Notes: generated by a model not told the origin, from the letters alone. A stretch of DNA of 64,000 nt from Flagellimonas algicola (GCF_005937185.1 NZ_VCNI01000001.1:1484657-1548656), one strand, 5' to 3'; shown: positions 17,749 to 27,158, numbered from the stretch's first letter. Program-made: numbers and translations.

Positions 17749-18942
17749 TTATCCCAATACCTCTTTTACCTTATCAGCAGCTTCCTGAAATTGAACAGCA
17801 GAATGTACCGCCAATCCAGAATTATCTATAATTTCCTTGGCCAGTTCCGCATTGGTTCCCTGTAGTCTTACTATAATTGGCACTTTGATAGCATCTCCCA
17901 TGTTTTTATAGGCATCCACAACACCTTGCGCCACTCTATCACAACGGACAATTCCGCCAAAAATATTGATCAATATTGCCTTTACATTCGGATCTTTTAA
18001 GATTATTCTAAAGGCCTCCTCAACTCTTTTGGCATCAGCCGTACCTCCTACATCCAAAAAGTTGGCTGGCTCACCACCTGCCATCTTGATCAAATCCATG
18101 GTGGCCATGGCTAAACCAGCTCCATTTACCATGCAACCTACATTGCCATCCAAATCCACGTAGTTCAAGCCAACTTCCCTGGCTTCAACCTCTATGGGGT
18201 TTTCTTCACGAAGGTCGCGCATTTCTGCATAGTTCTTTCTGCGATATAGCGCATTATCATCAATGGACACTTTTGCATCCACAGCCATGATCTTATCATC
18301 CGAGGTCTTAAGTACAGGGTTGATTTCAAACAAACTGGCATCACTTTCCTGATACGCTCTGTAAAGTGCAGATACAAACTTCACCATATCCTTAAAAGCA
18401 GCACCAGACAAGCCAAGATTAAAAGCTATTTTCCGAGCTTGGAATGGCATAAGTCCTACGGCAGGATCAATTTCCTCAGTAAAAATCAAATGTGGGGTCT
18501 TTTCAGCAACTTCCTCAATATCCATTCCCCCTTCCGTGGAGTACATGATCATATTTCTACCACTGCCTCTGTTCAACAGAACGGACATATAGAACTCACT
18601 GGTTTCACTGTCGCCTGGATAATAAACGTCTTCGGCAATTAAGACCTGGTGTACTTTTTTTCCCTCGGCAGACGTCTGTGGGGTTATCAAGTTCATTCCA
18701 ATGATATTGCCTGCCAACTCTTCAACTTCCTTCAAGTTTTTGGCCAGCTTTACACCCCCGCCTTTTCCTCTTCCTCCGGCATGGACCTGTGCCTTTATAA
18801 CGTGCCATCCCGTTCCTGTCTCTTGCGTAAGTTGTTTGGCAGCATCTACCGCTTGCTTTGCGTTCCTAGCTACGATTCCTCTTTGGATTCTGACACCGAA
18901 ACTGGCTAAAATTTCTTTCCCTTGATATTCGTGAAGATTCAT
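17749..18942 (-). CDS. sucC: Succinyl-CoA synthetase (ADP-forming) beta subunit
   Basis: 397 residues. Binds nucleotide and, with SucD, converts succinyl-CoA to succinate with ATP or GTP synthesis in the citric acid cycle. Starts MNLHEYQGKEILASFG, the family N terminus; the 14 extra residues upstream of 18942 are not expected. Visible: ATP-grasp part with HAGGRGKGGGVKLAKN, and the C-terminal CoA-ligase part with GGTADAKRVEEAF and INIFGGIVRCD. sucD is not next to it, as is usual in Flavobacteriaceae. It has its own terminator and a -7-like box in front. Confidence 0.97.
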   Translation of the reverse strand: MNLHEYQGKEILASFGVRIQRGIVARNAKQAVDAAKQLTQETGTGWHVIKAQVHAGGRGKGGGVKLAKNLKEVEELAGNIIGMNLITPQTSAEGKKVHQVLIAEDVYYPGDSETSEFYMSVLLNRGSGRNMIMYSTEGGMDIEEVAEKTPHLIFTEEIDPAVGLMPFQARKIAFNLGLSGAAFKDMVKFVSALYRAYQESDASLFEINPVLKTSDDKIMAVDAKVSIDDNALYRRKNYAEMRDLREENPIEVEAREVGLNYVDLDGNVGCMVNGAGLAMATMDLIKMAGGEPANFLDVGGTADAKRVEEAFRIILKDPNVKAILINIFGGIVRCDRVAQGVVDAYKNMGDAIKVPIIVRLQGTNAELAKEIIDNSGLAVHSAVQFQEAADKVKEVLG

Positions 18943-18967
18943 CTGTGAATTGACTTTTGTTTGCGGA

Positions 18968-18975
18968 CAAAAATA
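18968..18975 (-). promoter_or_regulatory. -7 box of sucC
   Basis: Minus-strand TATTTTTG matches the Bacteroidota -7 consensus TAnnTTTG, 25 bases before the sucC ATG. The nearest upstream TTG is only 14 bases away, shorter than the usual spacing. Confidence 0.5.
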
Positions 18976-18984
18976 GAAAACCAC

Positions 18985-19287
18985 ATTGACAAATTGAAGG
19001 GAAAACGTATTAATGCGGGTAATAATTGAAATGTGGGCAATTATTCAAGGATTGGCGCTCAATTTGAAGCAAAATCAATGGGAAATTCAAAATCGAAAAA
19101 GTTGTTGATCAGATGCCGGCGAGATCAGTGAACAGTTATCAATGAACCGTTAACAAGGAACAATGTTCAATTTTGGATTGTGAAGTCTTCATGTTGAGCT
19201 GAGATTGAATTCAGAATTTAAAATTTAGCATTCAACGCTTAGAACCAGAAAACTTTCTTGTCTTGGTTCTTGGTTCTAAAATGCATC
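18985..19287. other. Gene-free AT-rich interval with short repeats
   Basis: About 300 bases without a gene between the sucC start and the next minus-strand stop. It holds runs like ACAGTTATCAATGAACC and GTTAACAAGGAACAATG, degenerate copies of a TGAACAATGAAC-type intergenic repeat, the string AATTTAGCATTCAAC (19223-19237, also at 41189-41203), and an 8-base inverted repeat TAGAACCA/TGGTTCTA (19240-19247 and 19271-19278). No ORF or RNA gene is recognisable. Confidence 0.6.
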
Positions 19288-19926
19288 CTACGTCTTGAAA
19301 TTCTTGAAATCCAGTGGGTCAAAGTTTTTAAAGTGTCCGTTCAATTCAATCAACGTCTTGGTTCTATTAACTTCTTCTAGCACAGTAATGGTGGAATCCA
19401 AGTGCTGTTTAATAAATAATAAACGATTCGTTTCCTTGGAAATTTGAAGCAGTTCGTACTCTTGCTCAAAGGAAAGTCCCATCTTGTGCGCCAGCGAAAA
19501 ACTATTGAACTGCTTGGGTTGGGGCTGGCTGAAGGGTACATCCATTAGTTCGTACAATGTTTCCAATTTATCCAACACCTCTTGCCGCAAGCTTTCGTCC
19601 GCGCTATATTCAATATCCAAAAACTCCACCTCTCCCCCAGCGTATAACTTGTCCTCCAATTGCTGTTCAAAACTCAAAATCTGGAAAACTTGCCGTGCGA
19701 CGCAAACCACATCCATCTCTCCATTTTCGTAGGTGGTTACCACTTCAACCAATTGCACTTCGGTACCAAAAGCAATGGTATTATCAATAAAAACAGGGAT
19801 TCCAAAAGTCACAGCTTCCTGCCTGCAATCGTTGATCAATTGCTTATAGCGGTCCTCAAAAATGTGCAAGGGGACCGTTTCACCCGGAAAAAAGACCGAT
19901 TGCAAAGGAAAAAGGGGTAATTTCAT
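19288..19926 (-). CDS. Lon N-terminal (LON substrate-binding) domain protein
   Basis: 212 residues. Begins MKLPLFPLQSVFFPGETVPLHIFEDRYKQLI, the signature of the Lon substrate-binding domain (PF02190), here as a stand-alone protein without ATPase or protease parts. The C-terminal helical part (FSLAHKMGLSFEQEYELLQ) also resembles Lon. Such proteins are widespread; their role, perhaps substrate or ubiquitin-ligase-like adaptor binding, is not established. ATG 19926 is the natural start. Monocistronic. Confidence 0.85.
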   Translation of the reverse strand: MKLPLFPLQSVFFPGETVPLHIFEDRYKQLINDCRQEAVTFGIPVFIDNTIAFGTEVQLVEVVTTYENGEMDVVCVARQVFQILSFEQQLEDKLYAGGEVEFLDIEYSADESLRQEVLDKLETLYELMDVPFSQPQPKQFNSFSLAHKMGLSFEQEYELLQISKETNRLLFIKQHLDSTITVLEEVNRTKTLIELNGHFKNFDPLDFKNFKT

Positions 19927-20090
19927 GCTGCGAATTTGTATTAAAAGTACAATGCTAACCTTAAAGCCGCAAGTTCAATTTGCTTGCATTGTTATATTTT
20001 AAACAAATTGTTATATTAATATGATTTGATATTATATTCTTGCTTTGCTAACCTACAACACATAGATTTGTTTGAAAGACTAATTTGAAC

Positions 20091-21329
20091 ATGAACTCCC
20101 AGAATTTACTAAAGATTTCAAGGCAATTTGGCGCACCTGTATATGTGTACGATGCCGAAAAAATTGCATCCCAATACCAAAGATTGACCAATGCCTTTCA
20201 AGGTGTGGGCAGTCTTCGACTTAATTACGCAGCTAAAGCGCTTTCCAATATTTCCATTCTTCGCTTGATGAACCAGTTGGGCAGTGGCCTCGATACCGTT
20301 TCCATACAAGAGGTTAAATTGGGTTTAATGGCTGGGTTTAAGCCCGAGTCCATTATTTTCACCCCTAATGGTGTTTCCTTGGAAGAAATCGAAGAAGCAT
20401 CGGCTTTGGGCGTGCAAATCAATATTGATAACCTATCCGTACTTGAGCAATTTGGAAGTAAGCATCCGGACGTCCCTGTATGCATCCGAATCAATCCGCA
20501 TGTGATGGCCGGGGGTAACTCCAAAATTTCCGTAGGGCATATCGATTCCAAGTTTGGTATCAGCATCCATCAGATTCCGCATCTTTTGCGCATTGTTGAT
20601 CTCACCAAAATGAACATCAACGGTATCCATATGCATACGGGTAGCGATATTTTGGATATTGACGTATTCCTATACGCCTCGGAGATTCTTTTTGAAACAG
20701 CCAAGAACTTCAAAAATCTTGAATTTATCGATTTTGGTAGTGGTTTTAAGGTTCCCTATAAAAAAGGCGACATTGAAACCAATATTGAAGAATTGGGCAA
20801 AAAACTCACCACAAGGTTCAACCAGTTTTGTGAAGATTACGGAAAAGAATTGACCTTGGCGTTTGAACCAGGGAAATTCTTGGTGAGCGAGGCAGGATAT
20901 TTCTTAGCCAAAGTCAATGTGGTGAAACAGACAACCTCTACCGTGTTTGCCAGCGTGGATTCTGGATTCAATCACCTGATCAGACCTATGCTATATGGAT
21001 CTTCCCATGAGATCAGCAACATTTCAAATCCAAAAGGCAGGGAACGTTATTATTCCGTAGTTGGTTATATTTGTGAGACAGACACTTTTGGCAGTAACCG
21101 CAGGATCAACGAAATCTCCGAAGGAGATATTCTGTGTTTTAAGAATGCCGGAGCCTATTGCTTTACTATGTCAAGTAATTACAATTCACGTTTTAGACCC
21201 GCCGAGGTGCTTTGGCATCAAGGTAAAGCCCATTTGATTAGGGAGCGTGAAACTTTTGACGACATCCTGAGAAACCAAGTGGATGTAAAAAACTTGTTTG
21301 AAACCCCAAAAGCAGAAGTCATTAAATAG
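20091..21329 (+). CDS. lysA: Diaminopimelate decarboxylase
   Basis: 412 residues. PLP enzyme of fold type III that makes lysine from meso-diaminopimelate. Visible: FGAPVYVYDAEKI at the start, NYAAKALSN (PLP lysine), HMHTGSDI, the FGSGFKVPY stretch, FEPGKFLVSEAGYF and CETDTFGS (substrate-binding Cys/Glu region). I chose ATG 20091 over the in-frame TTG at 20085. The next gene begins one base after the stop, so they are likely co-transcribed. Confidence 0.95.
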   Translation: MNSQNLLKISRQFGAPVYVYDAEKIASQYQRLTNAFQGVGSLRLNYAAKALSNISILRLMNQLGSGLDTVSIQEVKLGLMAGFKPESIIFTPNGVSLEEIEEASALGVQINIDNLSVLEQFGSKHPDVPVCIRINPHVMAGGNSKISVGHIDSKFGISIHQIPHLLRIVDLTKMNINGIHMHTGSDILDIDVFLYASEILFETAKNFKNLEFIDFGSGFKVPYKKGDIETNIEELGKKLTTRFNQFCEDYGKELTLAFEPGKFLVSEAGYFLAKVNVVKQTTSTVFASVDSGFNHLIRPMLYGSSHEISNISNPKGRERYYSVVGYICETDTFGSNRRINEISEGDILCFKNAGAYCFTMSSNYNSRFRPAEVLWHQGKAHLIRERETFDDILRNQVDVKNLFETPKAEVIK

Positions 21330-21330
21330 T

Positions 21331-21744
21331 ATGGATGTATTGGCCATAATGTTGTCCGTTGTTCTTATTTTCTTAGCGGTACTACATTTTTATTGGTCAA
21401 TTTTTGGAATCAAAGATCCTGCTGCGGTTCTTCCAACACATATTGAGAGCAAAACAGTAAAAACCCCAGGCAAGATTATGGCAGCATTAGTGGGTGTAAT
21501 TTTGCTGGGCTTTGCTTTTGTTTTTATCAACAAGGTAATCGGCTATATAAGTCATCCATGGTTACGATATATTTCAATAGGTATCGCTCTCGTATTTATT
21601 ATTAGGGCGTTTGGTGACTTTAAGTATGTCGGGTTTTTCAAAACGGCCAAGAACAGTAAGTTTTCAATCCTAGATACCAAGTATTATTCTCCTTTATGTC
21701 TTCTCATGGGATTACTTATCCTCATTTTGGAGCTTTTAGCCTAG
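21331..21744 (+). CDS. DUF3995-type four-helix membrane protein
   Basis: 137 residues with four hydrophobic segments. The stretch LHFYWSIFGIKDPAAVLPT after the first helix and RAFGDFKYVGFFKT between helices three and four are typical of the DUF3995 family (PF13160), which has no known function. ATG 21331 lies one base after the lysA stop, and the longer frame from 21298 would overlap lysA, so the short form is preferred. Confidence 0.78.
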   Translation: MDVLAIMLSVVLIFLAVLHFYWSIFGIKDPAAVLPTHIESKTVKTPGKIMAALVGVILLGFAFVFINKVIGYISHPWLRYISIGIALVFIIRAFGDFKYVGFFKTAKNSKFSILDTKYYSPLCLLMGLLILILELLA

Positions 21745-21814
21745 GCACTATTTTGGCATAATTTTCGTTAGTTTTGTATTGGTCAGTGGACTAAACCCAA
21801 TAAAACAAGGAACG

Positions 21815-22339
21815 ATGCGCGCAGTTTTTACCTACTTTACCCGGATTTTTATACTTCTTTTTCTTTTGGTCGGATTTCAAGCCGAGGCCCAAAACGTACA
21901 ATGGATAAGTTGGGAAGATGCAGTTCAATTATCCCAAACCGATGCCCAACCCAAGAAAATTTTCATAGATGTTTACACGGATTGGTGCGGTTGGTGTAAA
22001 AAAATGGACAAAGACACCTTTCAAAATCCTGAAGTTGCAGCCTATATGGCCAATAACTTTTATATGGTGAAGTTGGATGCTGAAGGAAAAGAACCGATAG
22101 AGTTCCAGGGTAAAACCTTCAAATTTGTTCCATCTGGTAGACGGGGATACCATGAATTTGCAGCTGCCTTGCTTCAAGGTAAAATGAGCTACCCCACGGT
22201 GGTCTTTTTGGATGAAAAGCTTAATATGCTCTCCCCTGTTCCCGGCTACCAAAAGGCAAAACCTTTTCTGCAGATAGCCCGCTACTTTGGAGATGATATT
22301 TACAAAGACAAGGACTGGCAGGCCTATGCCGGTAAATAA
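21815..22339 (+). CDS. Secreted thioredoxin-fold protein
   Basis: 174 residues. Signal peptide (YFTRIFILLFLLVGFQAEAQ) and then a thioredoxin fold with the active site TDWCGWCKKMDKDTF near residue 51 and a cis-Pro in MSYPTVVFLDE. It belongs to the thioredoxin_7/DUF255-like group that works in the periplasm, reducing or isomerising disulfides. ATG 21815 is preceded by AAGGAACG, a good ribosome binding site; the longer TTG-started frame lacks one. Its partner is unknown. Confidence 0.88.
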   Translation: MRAVFTYFTRIFILLFLLVGFQAEAQNVQWISWEDAVQLSQTDAQPKKIFIDVYTDWCGWCKKMDKDTFQNPEVAAYMANNFYMVKLDAEGKEPIEFQGKTFKFVPSGRRGYHEFAAALLQGKMSYPTVVFLDEKLNMLSPVPGYQKAKPFLQIARYFGDDIYKDKDWQAYAGK

Positions 22340-22343
22340 GTGG

Positions 22344-24020
22344 CTATGGTGCTAAACTGCAACTACCATCGATTATGCCCTGATTGGTAGGGTTGTAGGC
22401 GTTCTCGAATATGCTTAGAGTTCCGGTAAAACCGTTGGACAATAACAATTGTAGGTCACAAAAGTCCAGTAAATTTTCATTTCTACTAATTACTATATCG
22501 CCATCAACTTGTTCTAGATTTTCAAATGCTTTAAGGTTTGTCAAACCATTGGCAACTGGTATTCCGTTAATTATATTGGATGAATTGGCATCATTGATGA
22601 CCAATCCTCCACCGATACGTGTTAGCCCCCAGCTACTATCCAAGTTAAATTCATTACTCCCACCTGATATGGTCAGGGACCCCATTATTGTTTGCAGGTT
22701 TTCCAATACTACGGTGGACAATCCATAATTTTCATGAAATTCTAAATATCCTTCAACATGAACAAGGTTAGAAAGGAAATCAACATTTGTGTAGCTTGTA
22801 CTTCTCAAGCTAAGATTCCCGTTCACTTGTGATACATTCTGAAATGCTTGTAAATTAACTAGATTATGATATCCAGAATGATAAAAATCCCCATCAATTG
22901 AATTTAGACTCTCAAAACCAATAAATTCAGCCAATAAACCTCCTCCACTAAGATATACCCCTCCCAAATAATCTAAGTTTGAAAAACCTTGCACCTTCTC
23001 CAAGTTTGTGTTACTCATTAAATACAAAGTTCCTTGGATTGACCTTAGACCGTCAAAGCCGATTATTTCTGTTAGCCCGTTCATCTGTGCGATAAAAAAA
23101 TCCCCACCTATAGATTCCAAATTATTTAGTCCAGAAATATCCTGTATCTCTGTCCGCCACAATTGCAAAATGCCTTTTATCACTTTTAAGTTCTCAAGAG
23201 CATCTAGATCTTTAAGGGTTTCATTTTCGTATATCTCCAAATCGCCATTTATCTCATGAAGGTGTGAAACTCCAGAGATACTTGCTAGAGAATTGTTATT
23301 TCTTAAATAGATACCACTTCCAAAGAAAATCACATTTGATAATCCATCAATATTTTCCAAATCAGTATTATCCTTAATTATCAAATTTTCACCGATTTCC
23401 CTAAGGCCATTTAAACCATCCAAATTCTTTAACCTGTCGTTATAACCAATTAGCAGGTCACCCCCAATTACTTCCAGATCAGATAAAAAACTTAGGTTAC
23501 TGATATTAGAACAGCAAGAGATATTTGAACCAATTGTCAAAGTTCCCGTTACTTCTTTGTAATTATCGTTGCCAAAACTTTCTACTTCCTCTTGCGACAT
23601 TAGATAAACATCACCATTAAAAATTTTAGGGGCATCATCGGAAGTATTAAAAGTGACTTCATTACCGTAAATAGTCCTTTTGGAATTTGTCGCATAAGCT
23701 CTTAGAAAATATTTGGTATTTCCCACAAGATTGGATATTGTGGCGCTAAATGCTCCCTCTCCTGTACCATTGGTGGTTTTGTTGTCATCTAATGTCGGAG
23801 CCGAACTTGTGTCCCAAAGAAACCCTCTTGCTGTTACTTGCCCTCCTCCATCATTGGTAACTGTTCCAGTAATTTCAACAGAATTAGCCGTAATGTTTGT
23901 AGCACCGCCCGTATTCACAGATGGAAAATCAATCTCAGCAATTTCATTAGGGCTATCAGAATCTGAGGTACAACTTAAAAGGATTAGAAAAAAAAAGATG
24001 GTAAATGCATGCCTAAACAT
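22344..24020 (-). CDS. Surface-type lipoprotein with FN3-like and receptor-L-like repeats
   Basis: 558 residues. Lipobox FFLILLSC at residues 10-17, followed by an acidic TSDSDSP, which could serve as the Bacteroidota surface export signal. Residues about 35-130 form an FN3-like domain (NITANSVEITGTVTNDGG ... YFLRAYATNS). From about 165 to 550 there are more than a dozen leucine-rich units of about 22-25 residues of the form L..IGGDLxIxxNxxLxxLDGL, as in receptor L domains. Likely extracellular binding protein; ligand unknown. By eye it is more AT-rich than guaB next to it, so it may be a later acquisition. Confidence 0.78.
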   Translation of the reverse strand: MFRHAFTIFFFLILLSCTSDSDSPNEIAEIDFPSVNTGGATNITANSVEITGTVTNDGGGQVTARGFLWDTSSAPTLDDNKTTNGTGEGAFSATISNLVGNTKYFLRAYATNSKRTIYGNEVTFNTSDDAPKIFNGDVYLMSQEEVESFGNDNYKEVTGTLTIGSNISCCSNISNLSFLSDLEVIGGDLLIGYNDRLKNLDGLNGLREIGENLIIKDNTDLENIDGLSNVIFFGSGIYLRNNNSLASISGVSHLHEINGDLEIYENETLKDLDALENLKVIKGILQLWRTEIQDISGLNNLESIGGDFFIAQMNGLTEIIGFDGLRSIQGTLYLMSNTNLEKVQGFSNLDYLGGVYLSGGGLLAEFIGFESLNSIDGDFYHSGYHNLVNLQAFQNVSQVNGNLSLRSTSYTNVDFLSNLVHVEGYLEFHENYGLSTVVLENLQTIMGSLTISGGSNEFNLDSSWGLTRIGGGLVINDANSSNIINGIPVANGLTNLKAFENLEQVDGDIVISRNENLLDFCDLQLLLSNGFTGTLSIFENAYNPTNQGIIDGSCSLAP

Positions 24021-24117
24021 AAATGATAAAATTGGTAATACAAGGATACTATATATCTTCCAAGCTCAAAAAATTATTAGATAAAATGGAGAGTTATTCT
24101 CTAAATGAAATTAGCGA

Positions 24118-25590
24118 TTACCTACTGTAATTCGGACTTTCTTTGGTGATAGTAACATCATGGGGGTGACTTTCGTTAATCCCACTGAAGGTAATCTTTA
24201 CAAAACGTCCGTTCTCCTTTAAGGTTTCAATATCCTTGGCACCGCAATAGCCCATACCGGCTCTGAGTCCACCGATGAACTGGTGCATGCTCTCATAAAG
24301 ATCGCCTTTATACGGTACTCGACCTACAATACCTTCGGGAACCAACTTCTTGATATCATCCTCAACATCTTGGAAGTAACGGTCCTTGCTTCCTTCCTTC
24401 ATGGCTTCAACGGATCCCATTCCTCTATAGGATTTGAATTTTCGACCCTCGTAGATAATGGTTTCACCCGGAGATTCCATGGTACCGGCCAATAAGGATC
24501 CCAACATTACAGTATCCGCACCAGCGGCAATGGCTTTGGGAATATCACCGGTATACCTGATTCCTCCATCAGCAATAACCGGAACTCCACTACCTTTGAT
24601 CGCGGAAGCAACCTCAAGAACTGCAGAAAATTGTGGGAATCCTACCCCTGCAACCACTCGGGTGGTACATATGGAACCAGGGCCAATACCAACTTTAACG
24701 GCATCTGCGCCAGATTCTACCAAATATTTGGCAGCTTCTCCTGTGGCAATGTTCCCAACAATTACATCCAATTGAGGAAAGGCTTTTTTTACAGCTTTCA
24801 GCACCCCTACAACACCTTTGGTGTGTCCATGCGCTGTGTCAATTACAATGGCATCCACTCCCGCGTTGACCAAGGCTCCTGCCCTGTCCACTGCGTCTGG
24901 AGTTACCCCAATGGCTGCGGCCACCCTCAAACGCCCATATTCATCTTTATTGGCCATGGGCTTCTGGGTCAGTTTTGTAATGTCCCTAAAGGTGATCAAC
25001 CCAACCAGTTCGTTGCTACCATTCACGACAGGGAGTTTCTCAATTTTGTTTTCCTGAAGAATCACTTCGGCTTCCGTTAAAGAAGTCCCCTCACCTACGG
25101 TCACTAAATTTTCAGAAGTCATGACCTCGGTAATGGAGCGATCATCGTTTTTCTCAAAACGCAAATCCCGGTTGGTCACAATACCCAATAGCTTTTTGTC
25201 ATCCCCAACAATGGGAATACCTCCAATGCTGTGTTCCTTCATATTGGCCTTGGCATCCCTTACGGTAGAATTTAGAGGAAGGGTAACCGGATCCATGATC
25301 ATTCCACTTTCCGCCCTTTTCACCTTTCGGACTTTGATAGCCTGCTGCTCTATGGTCATGTTCTTATGGAGCACTCCAATACCCCCTTCCTGTGCCATGG
25401 CTATAGCCATTTGGGATTCCGTCACAGTATCCATTGCTGCTGAAACAATAGGAACATTAATAGTGATGTTACGCGTGAATTTGGTTTGGATGTTGACTTC
25501 CCTTGGTAGAACTTCGGAGTATCCAGGCACTAAAAGGACATCGTCATAAGTCAGTCCTTCGCCTACAATTTTGTTAAGGTGGGCTTCCAT
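24118..25590 (-). CDS. guaB: Inosine-5'-monophosphate dehydrogenase
   Basis: 490 residues, normal length. Oxidises IMP to XMP with NAD, the committed step to GTP. Visible: [21 protein letters not shown] at the start, two CBS motifs between about 95 and 215 ([45 protein letters not shown]), the catalytic Cys loop [26 protein letters not shown], and the flap end [10 protein letters not shown]. Transcribed alone from a promoter with a TATATTTG -7 box. Confidence 0.98.
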   Translation of the reverse strand: MEAHLNKIVGEGLTYDDVLLVPGYSEVLPREVNIQTKFTRNITINVPIVSAAMDTVTESQMAIAMAQEGGIGVLHKNMTIEQQAIKVRKVKRAESGMIMDPVTLPLNSTVRDAKANMKEHSIGGIPIVGDDKKLLGIVTNRDLRFEKNDDRSITEVMTSENLVTVGEGTSLTEAEVILQENKIEKLPVVNGSNELVGLITFRDITKLTQKPMANKDEYGRLRVAAAIGVTPDAVDRAGALVNAGVDAIVIDTAHGHTKGVVGVLKAVKKAFPQLDVIVGNIATGEAAKYLVESGADAVKVGIGPGSICTTRVVAGVGFPQFSAVLEVASAIKGSGVPVIADGGIRYTGDIPKAIAAGADTVMLGSLLAGTMESPGETIIYEGRKFKSYRGMGSVEAMKEGSKDRYFQDVEDDIKKLVPEGIVGRVPYKGDLYESMHQFIGGLRAGMGYCGAKDIETLKENGRFVKITFSGINESHPHDVTITKESPNYSR

Positions 25591-25613
25591 TGCAATTACG
25601 GATTAATTGCGTG

Positions 25614-25621
25614 CAAATATA
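25614..25621 (-). promoter_or_regulatory. -7 box of guaB
   Basis: TATATTTG on the minus strand, 23 bases before the guaB ATG, matches TAnnTTTG. The -33 TTG is not at the usual distance. Confidence 0.55.
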
Positions 25622-25680
25622 CCATATTTTAATTCAATTGCTCCTCCTCCTCAAATCGTTAACAATTTTGTGTTTTTATT

Positions 25681-25702
25681 ATTTAGATTCATTTTAAATA
25701 AG
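25681..25702 (+). promoter_or_regulatory. AT-rich operator site 1
   Basis: ATTTAGATT followed by CATTT and TAAATAAG, a member of a four-site family in this window (others at 27159, 28412 and 28477). It ends 2 bases before the TATATTTG -7 box of the gene at 25732, so a bound repressor would block the promoter. Confidence 0.6.
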
Positions 25703-25704
25703 TG

Positions 25705-25712
25705 TATATTTG
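25705..25712 (+). promoter_or_regulatory. -7 box of the gene at 25732
   Basis: TATATTTG, an exact match to TAnnTTTG, 19 bases before ATG 25732 and directly downstream of operator site 1. No TTG at a suitable -33 distance. Confidence 0.6.
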
Positions 25713-25731
25713 ATGTGCTAAATCTGTCATT

Positions 25732-26082
25732 ATGTGCCCCTCTATCAAGATATTGAACCAGAGTAAAAACGGGATTCTTACGTTCTGCAACCAAAGCAAA
25801 CTTTTTCAATTGGTGTACAACAATTTGTGTTTTGAGTTTTACGAATGGGAACTGGAAGCATTTGGCGAACACTTAAAGTCTCTTGATCTAAATTATTGGG
25901 AAAAAGCGATGCCCTTTGCACCTACCTCAAGAAAAATTCCCATTTCGGTAGGGAACAAATGTTTTGTGATTTTGGTGGATAAAAATGAGATTCTGGAACT
26001 AAAACGATTATTGAAAATCACCCATAACTCCGTAGAGTTCCTATCGGCCAAGGATATCAACTATAGGTTTATTGAAAATTAA
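25732..26082 (+). CDS. Small conserved protein, possibly DUF6686 family
   Basis: 116 residues, no signal peptide or membrane helix. The pattern MCPSIKILNQSKNGILTFCNQSKLFQLVYNNLCFEF, with Cys at 2 and 19, recalls a small flavobacterial family I know as DUF6686; I am not certain. The two Cys plus a third at 32 could bind metal. Its promoter overlaps an AT-rich operator shared with the porin and FMN-binding genes downstream, so it may belong to the same regulon. Confidence 0.6.
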   Translation: MCPSIKILNQSKNGILTFCNQSKLFQLVYNNLCFEFYEWELEAFGEHLKSLDLNYWEKAMPFAPTSRKIPISVGNKCFVILVDKNEILELKRLLKITHNSVEFLSAKDINYRFIEN

Positions 26083-26118
26083 TGCGGAAGACGGTCAATA
26101 TTTCCGCTTTAACCCGGT

Positions 26119-26613
26119 TTAGCTTCTTGCTAGCTTAAGGGCTTGTAGCAATACCAAACCTGCGGAAAAGCTAAAGGTCAGTGTCATCAAAATCCCCGAA
26201 AATATGACCAGATACTTCATCCAAGAGATGCCCATCCACATGAAATAAATACCACCAAATGTAAGCAGAGCGGAGAAGAAGGGTTCAATGGTTAAAAAGA
26301 GTTTCCAGTTTTTTGGAAATCGGGTTATCCAGACCAATCCGCCCAACAGCAGAAAGATGAACGACATGGAAAGAATGTGCGTATGCACTATGGTCAACAT
26401 TTCCCGCTCTCCTTTTTTAAATTTCATGACCTCGGCACTTTCATCCTCTTCATTACCCAGATAATTCTCTTCTACCCCTGCCGGAGTGGTGGATTCGGTC
26501 TGTTTTACGAATAGAATTCCAGTAAAAAAACCTATGGAAAGTACTACGACAAAAGCCGCAATAAAAAGTCGTATTTCTCTTGGAAATGTACCTAGAAGGC
26601 CGTTGTAACCCAT
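26119..26613 (-). CDS. Four-helix membrane protein coupled to the FMN-binding protein
   Basis: 164 residues with about four membrane helices (near 15-33, 75-95, 105-125 and 135-160). The second helix begins TIVHTHILSMSF, with two His that could face a heme or metal, but no named family is recognised. The loop after helix one is acidic (NYLGNEEDESAE). Its ATG overlaps the stop of the FMN-binding gene by one base, so the two are translationally coupled; a joint redox role at the inner membrane is inferred from this. Confidence 0.65.
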   Translation of the reverse strand: MGYNGLLGTFPREIRLFIAAFVVVLSIGFFTGILFVKQTESTTPAGVEENYLGNEEDESAEVMKFKKGEREMLTIVHTHILSMSFIFLLLGGLVWITRFPKNWKLFLTIEPFFSALLTFGGIYFMWMGISWMKYLVIFSGILMTLTFSFSAGLVLLQALKLARS

Positions 26614-27143
26614 TATAAATTCCCTTTTTTCTGAAGAATCCCAATGGTTTGCAATAGGTTGTCCATGGATTTGGTCATCGAACGTACCGAAATGGTAGCA
26701 CCTGCAATTGCATCTATGTTAGTCTCGCTGCTTACACGATCGTTTCCGGTTTTTCCCAAAAATTGCTTCAACCACCTTTTACTGCCTATCTCACCCCCGT
26801 ACTCTTCCCGATACACCAACACTTTGGAATTTACCACTATGAGTTCAGTATCAAAAACTACTAAATAATCAAATTTGGCAGTTTTGCTGGGTGCTTGGTC
26901 AACAAATGCATAACCCAGGGGCTTGTTTTGAACGGTAACTTGGTAAAGATTTTCTCCAGTAATCTTTGCCGGAAGATCTTGATTGACTTCTTCGGAAACC
27001 GAAATTGGACTAAATGAAACCCCCTCCACGTCAAACGTCTTTTCAACTTCCTTGACCACTTTTTTGTGTACAGCTTTGGGAACACCAAATGCGAAGAGCA
27101 TCAGGGCAAAGGAAATCAACGCGCATGAACTGATCGGTTTCAT
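26613..27143 (-). CDS. Exported FMN-binding domain protein
   Basis: 176 residues. N-terminal signal/anchor (SSCALISFALMLFAFGVPKA), then a domain ending in NIDAIAGATISVRSMTKSMDNLL, the motif of FMN_bind proteins (NqrC/RnfG-type, S/AGATxS/T with FMN held through Thr). Likely a periplasmic flavoprotein passing electrons, possibly to ferric iron or a membrane partner. It has its own -7 box at 27148-27155 and an operator just upstream, and runs into the four-helix membrane protein gene. Confidence 0.8.
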   Translation of the reverse strand: MKPISSCALISFALMLFAFGVPKAVHKKVVKEVEKTFDVEGVSFSPISVSEEVNQDLPAKITGENLYQVTVQNKPLGYAFVDQAPSKTAKFDYLVVFDTELIVVNSKVLVYREEYGGEIGSKRWLKQFLGKTGNDRVSSETNIDAIAGATISVRSMTKSMDNLLQTIGILQKKGNL

Positions 27144-27147
27144 ATCG

Positions 27148-27155
27148 CAAATATA
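27148..27155 (-). promoter_or_regulatory. -7 box of the FMN-binding protein gene
   Basis: Minus-strand TATATTTG, 4 bases upstream of the ATG, so the transcript would be leaderless or nearly so. Operator site 2 begins 3 bases further upstream. Confidence 0.5.
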
Positions 27156-27158
27156 TTA

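Noticed and set aside
20000-20090. Lysine riboswitch before lysA
   Set aside because: The leader is AT-rich with two TTGTTATATT direct repeats but has none of the conserved L-box helices.
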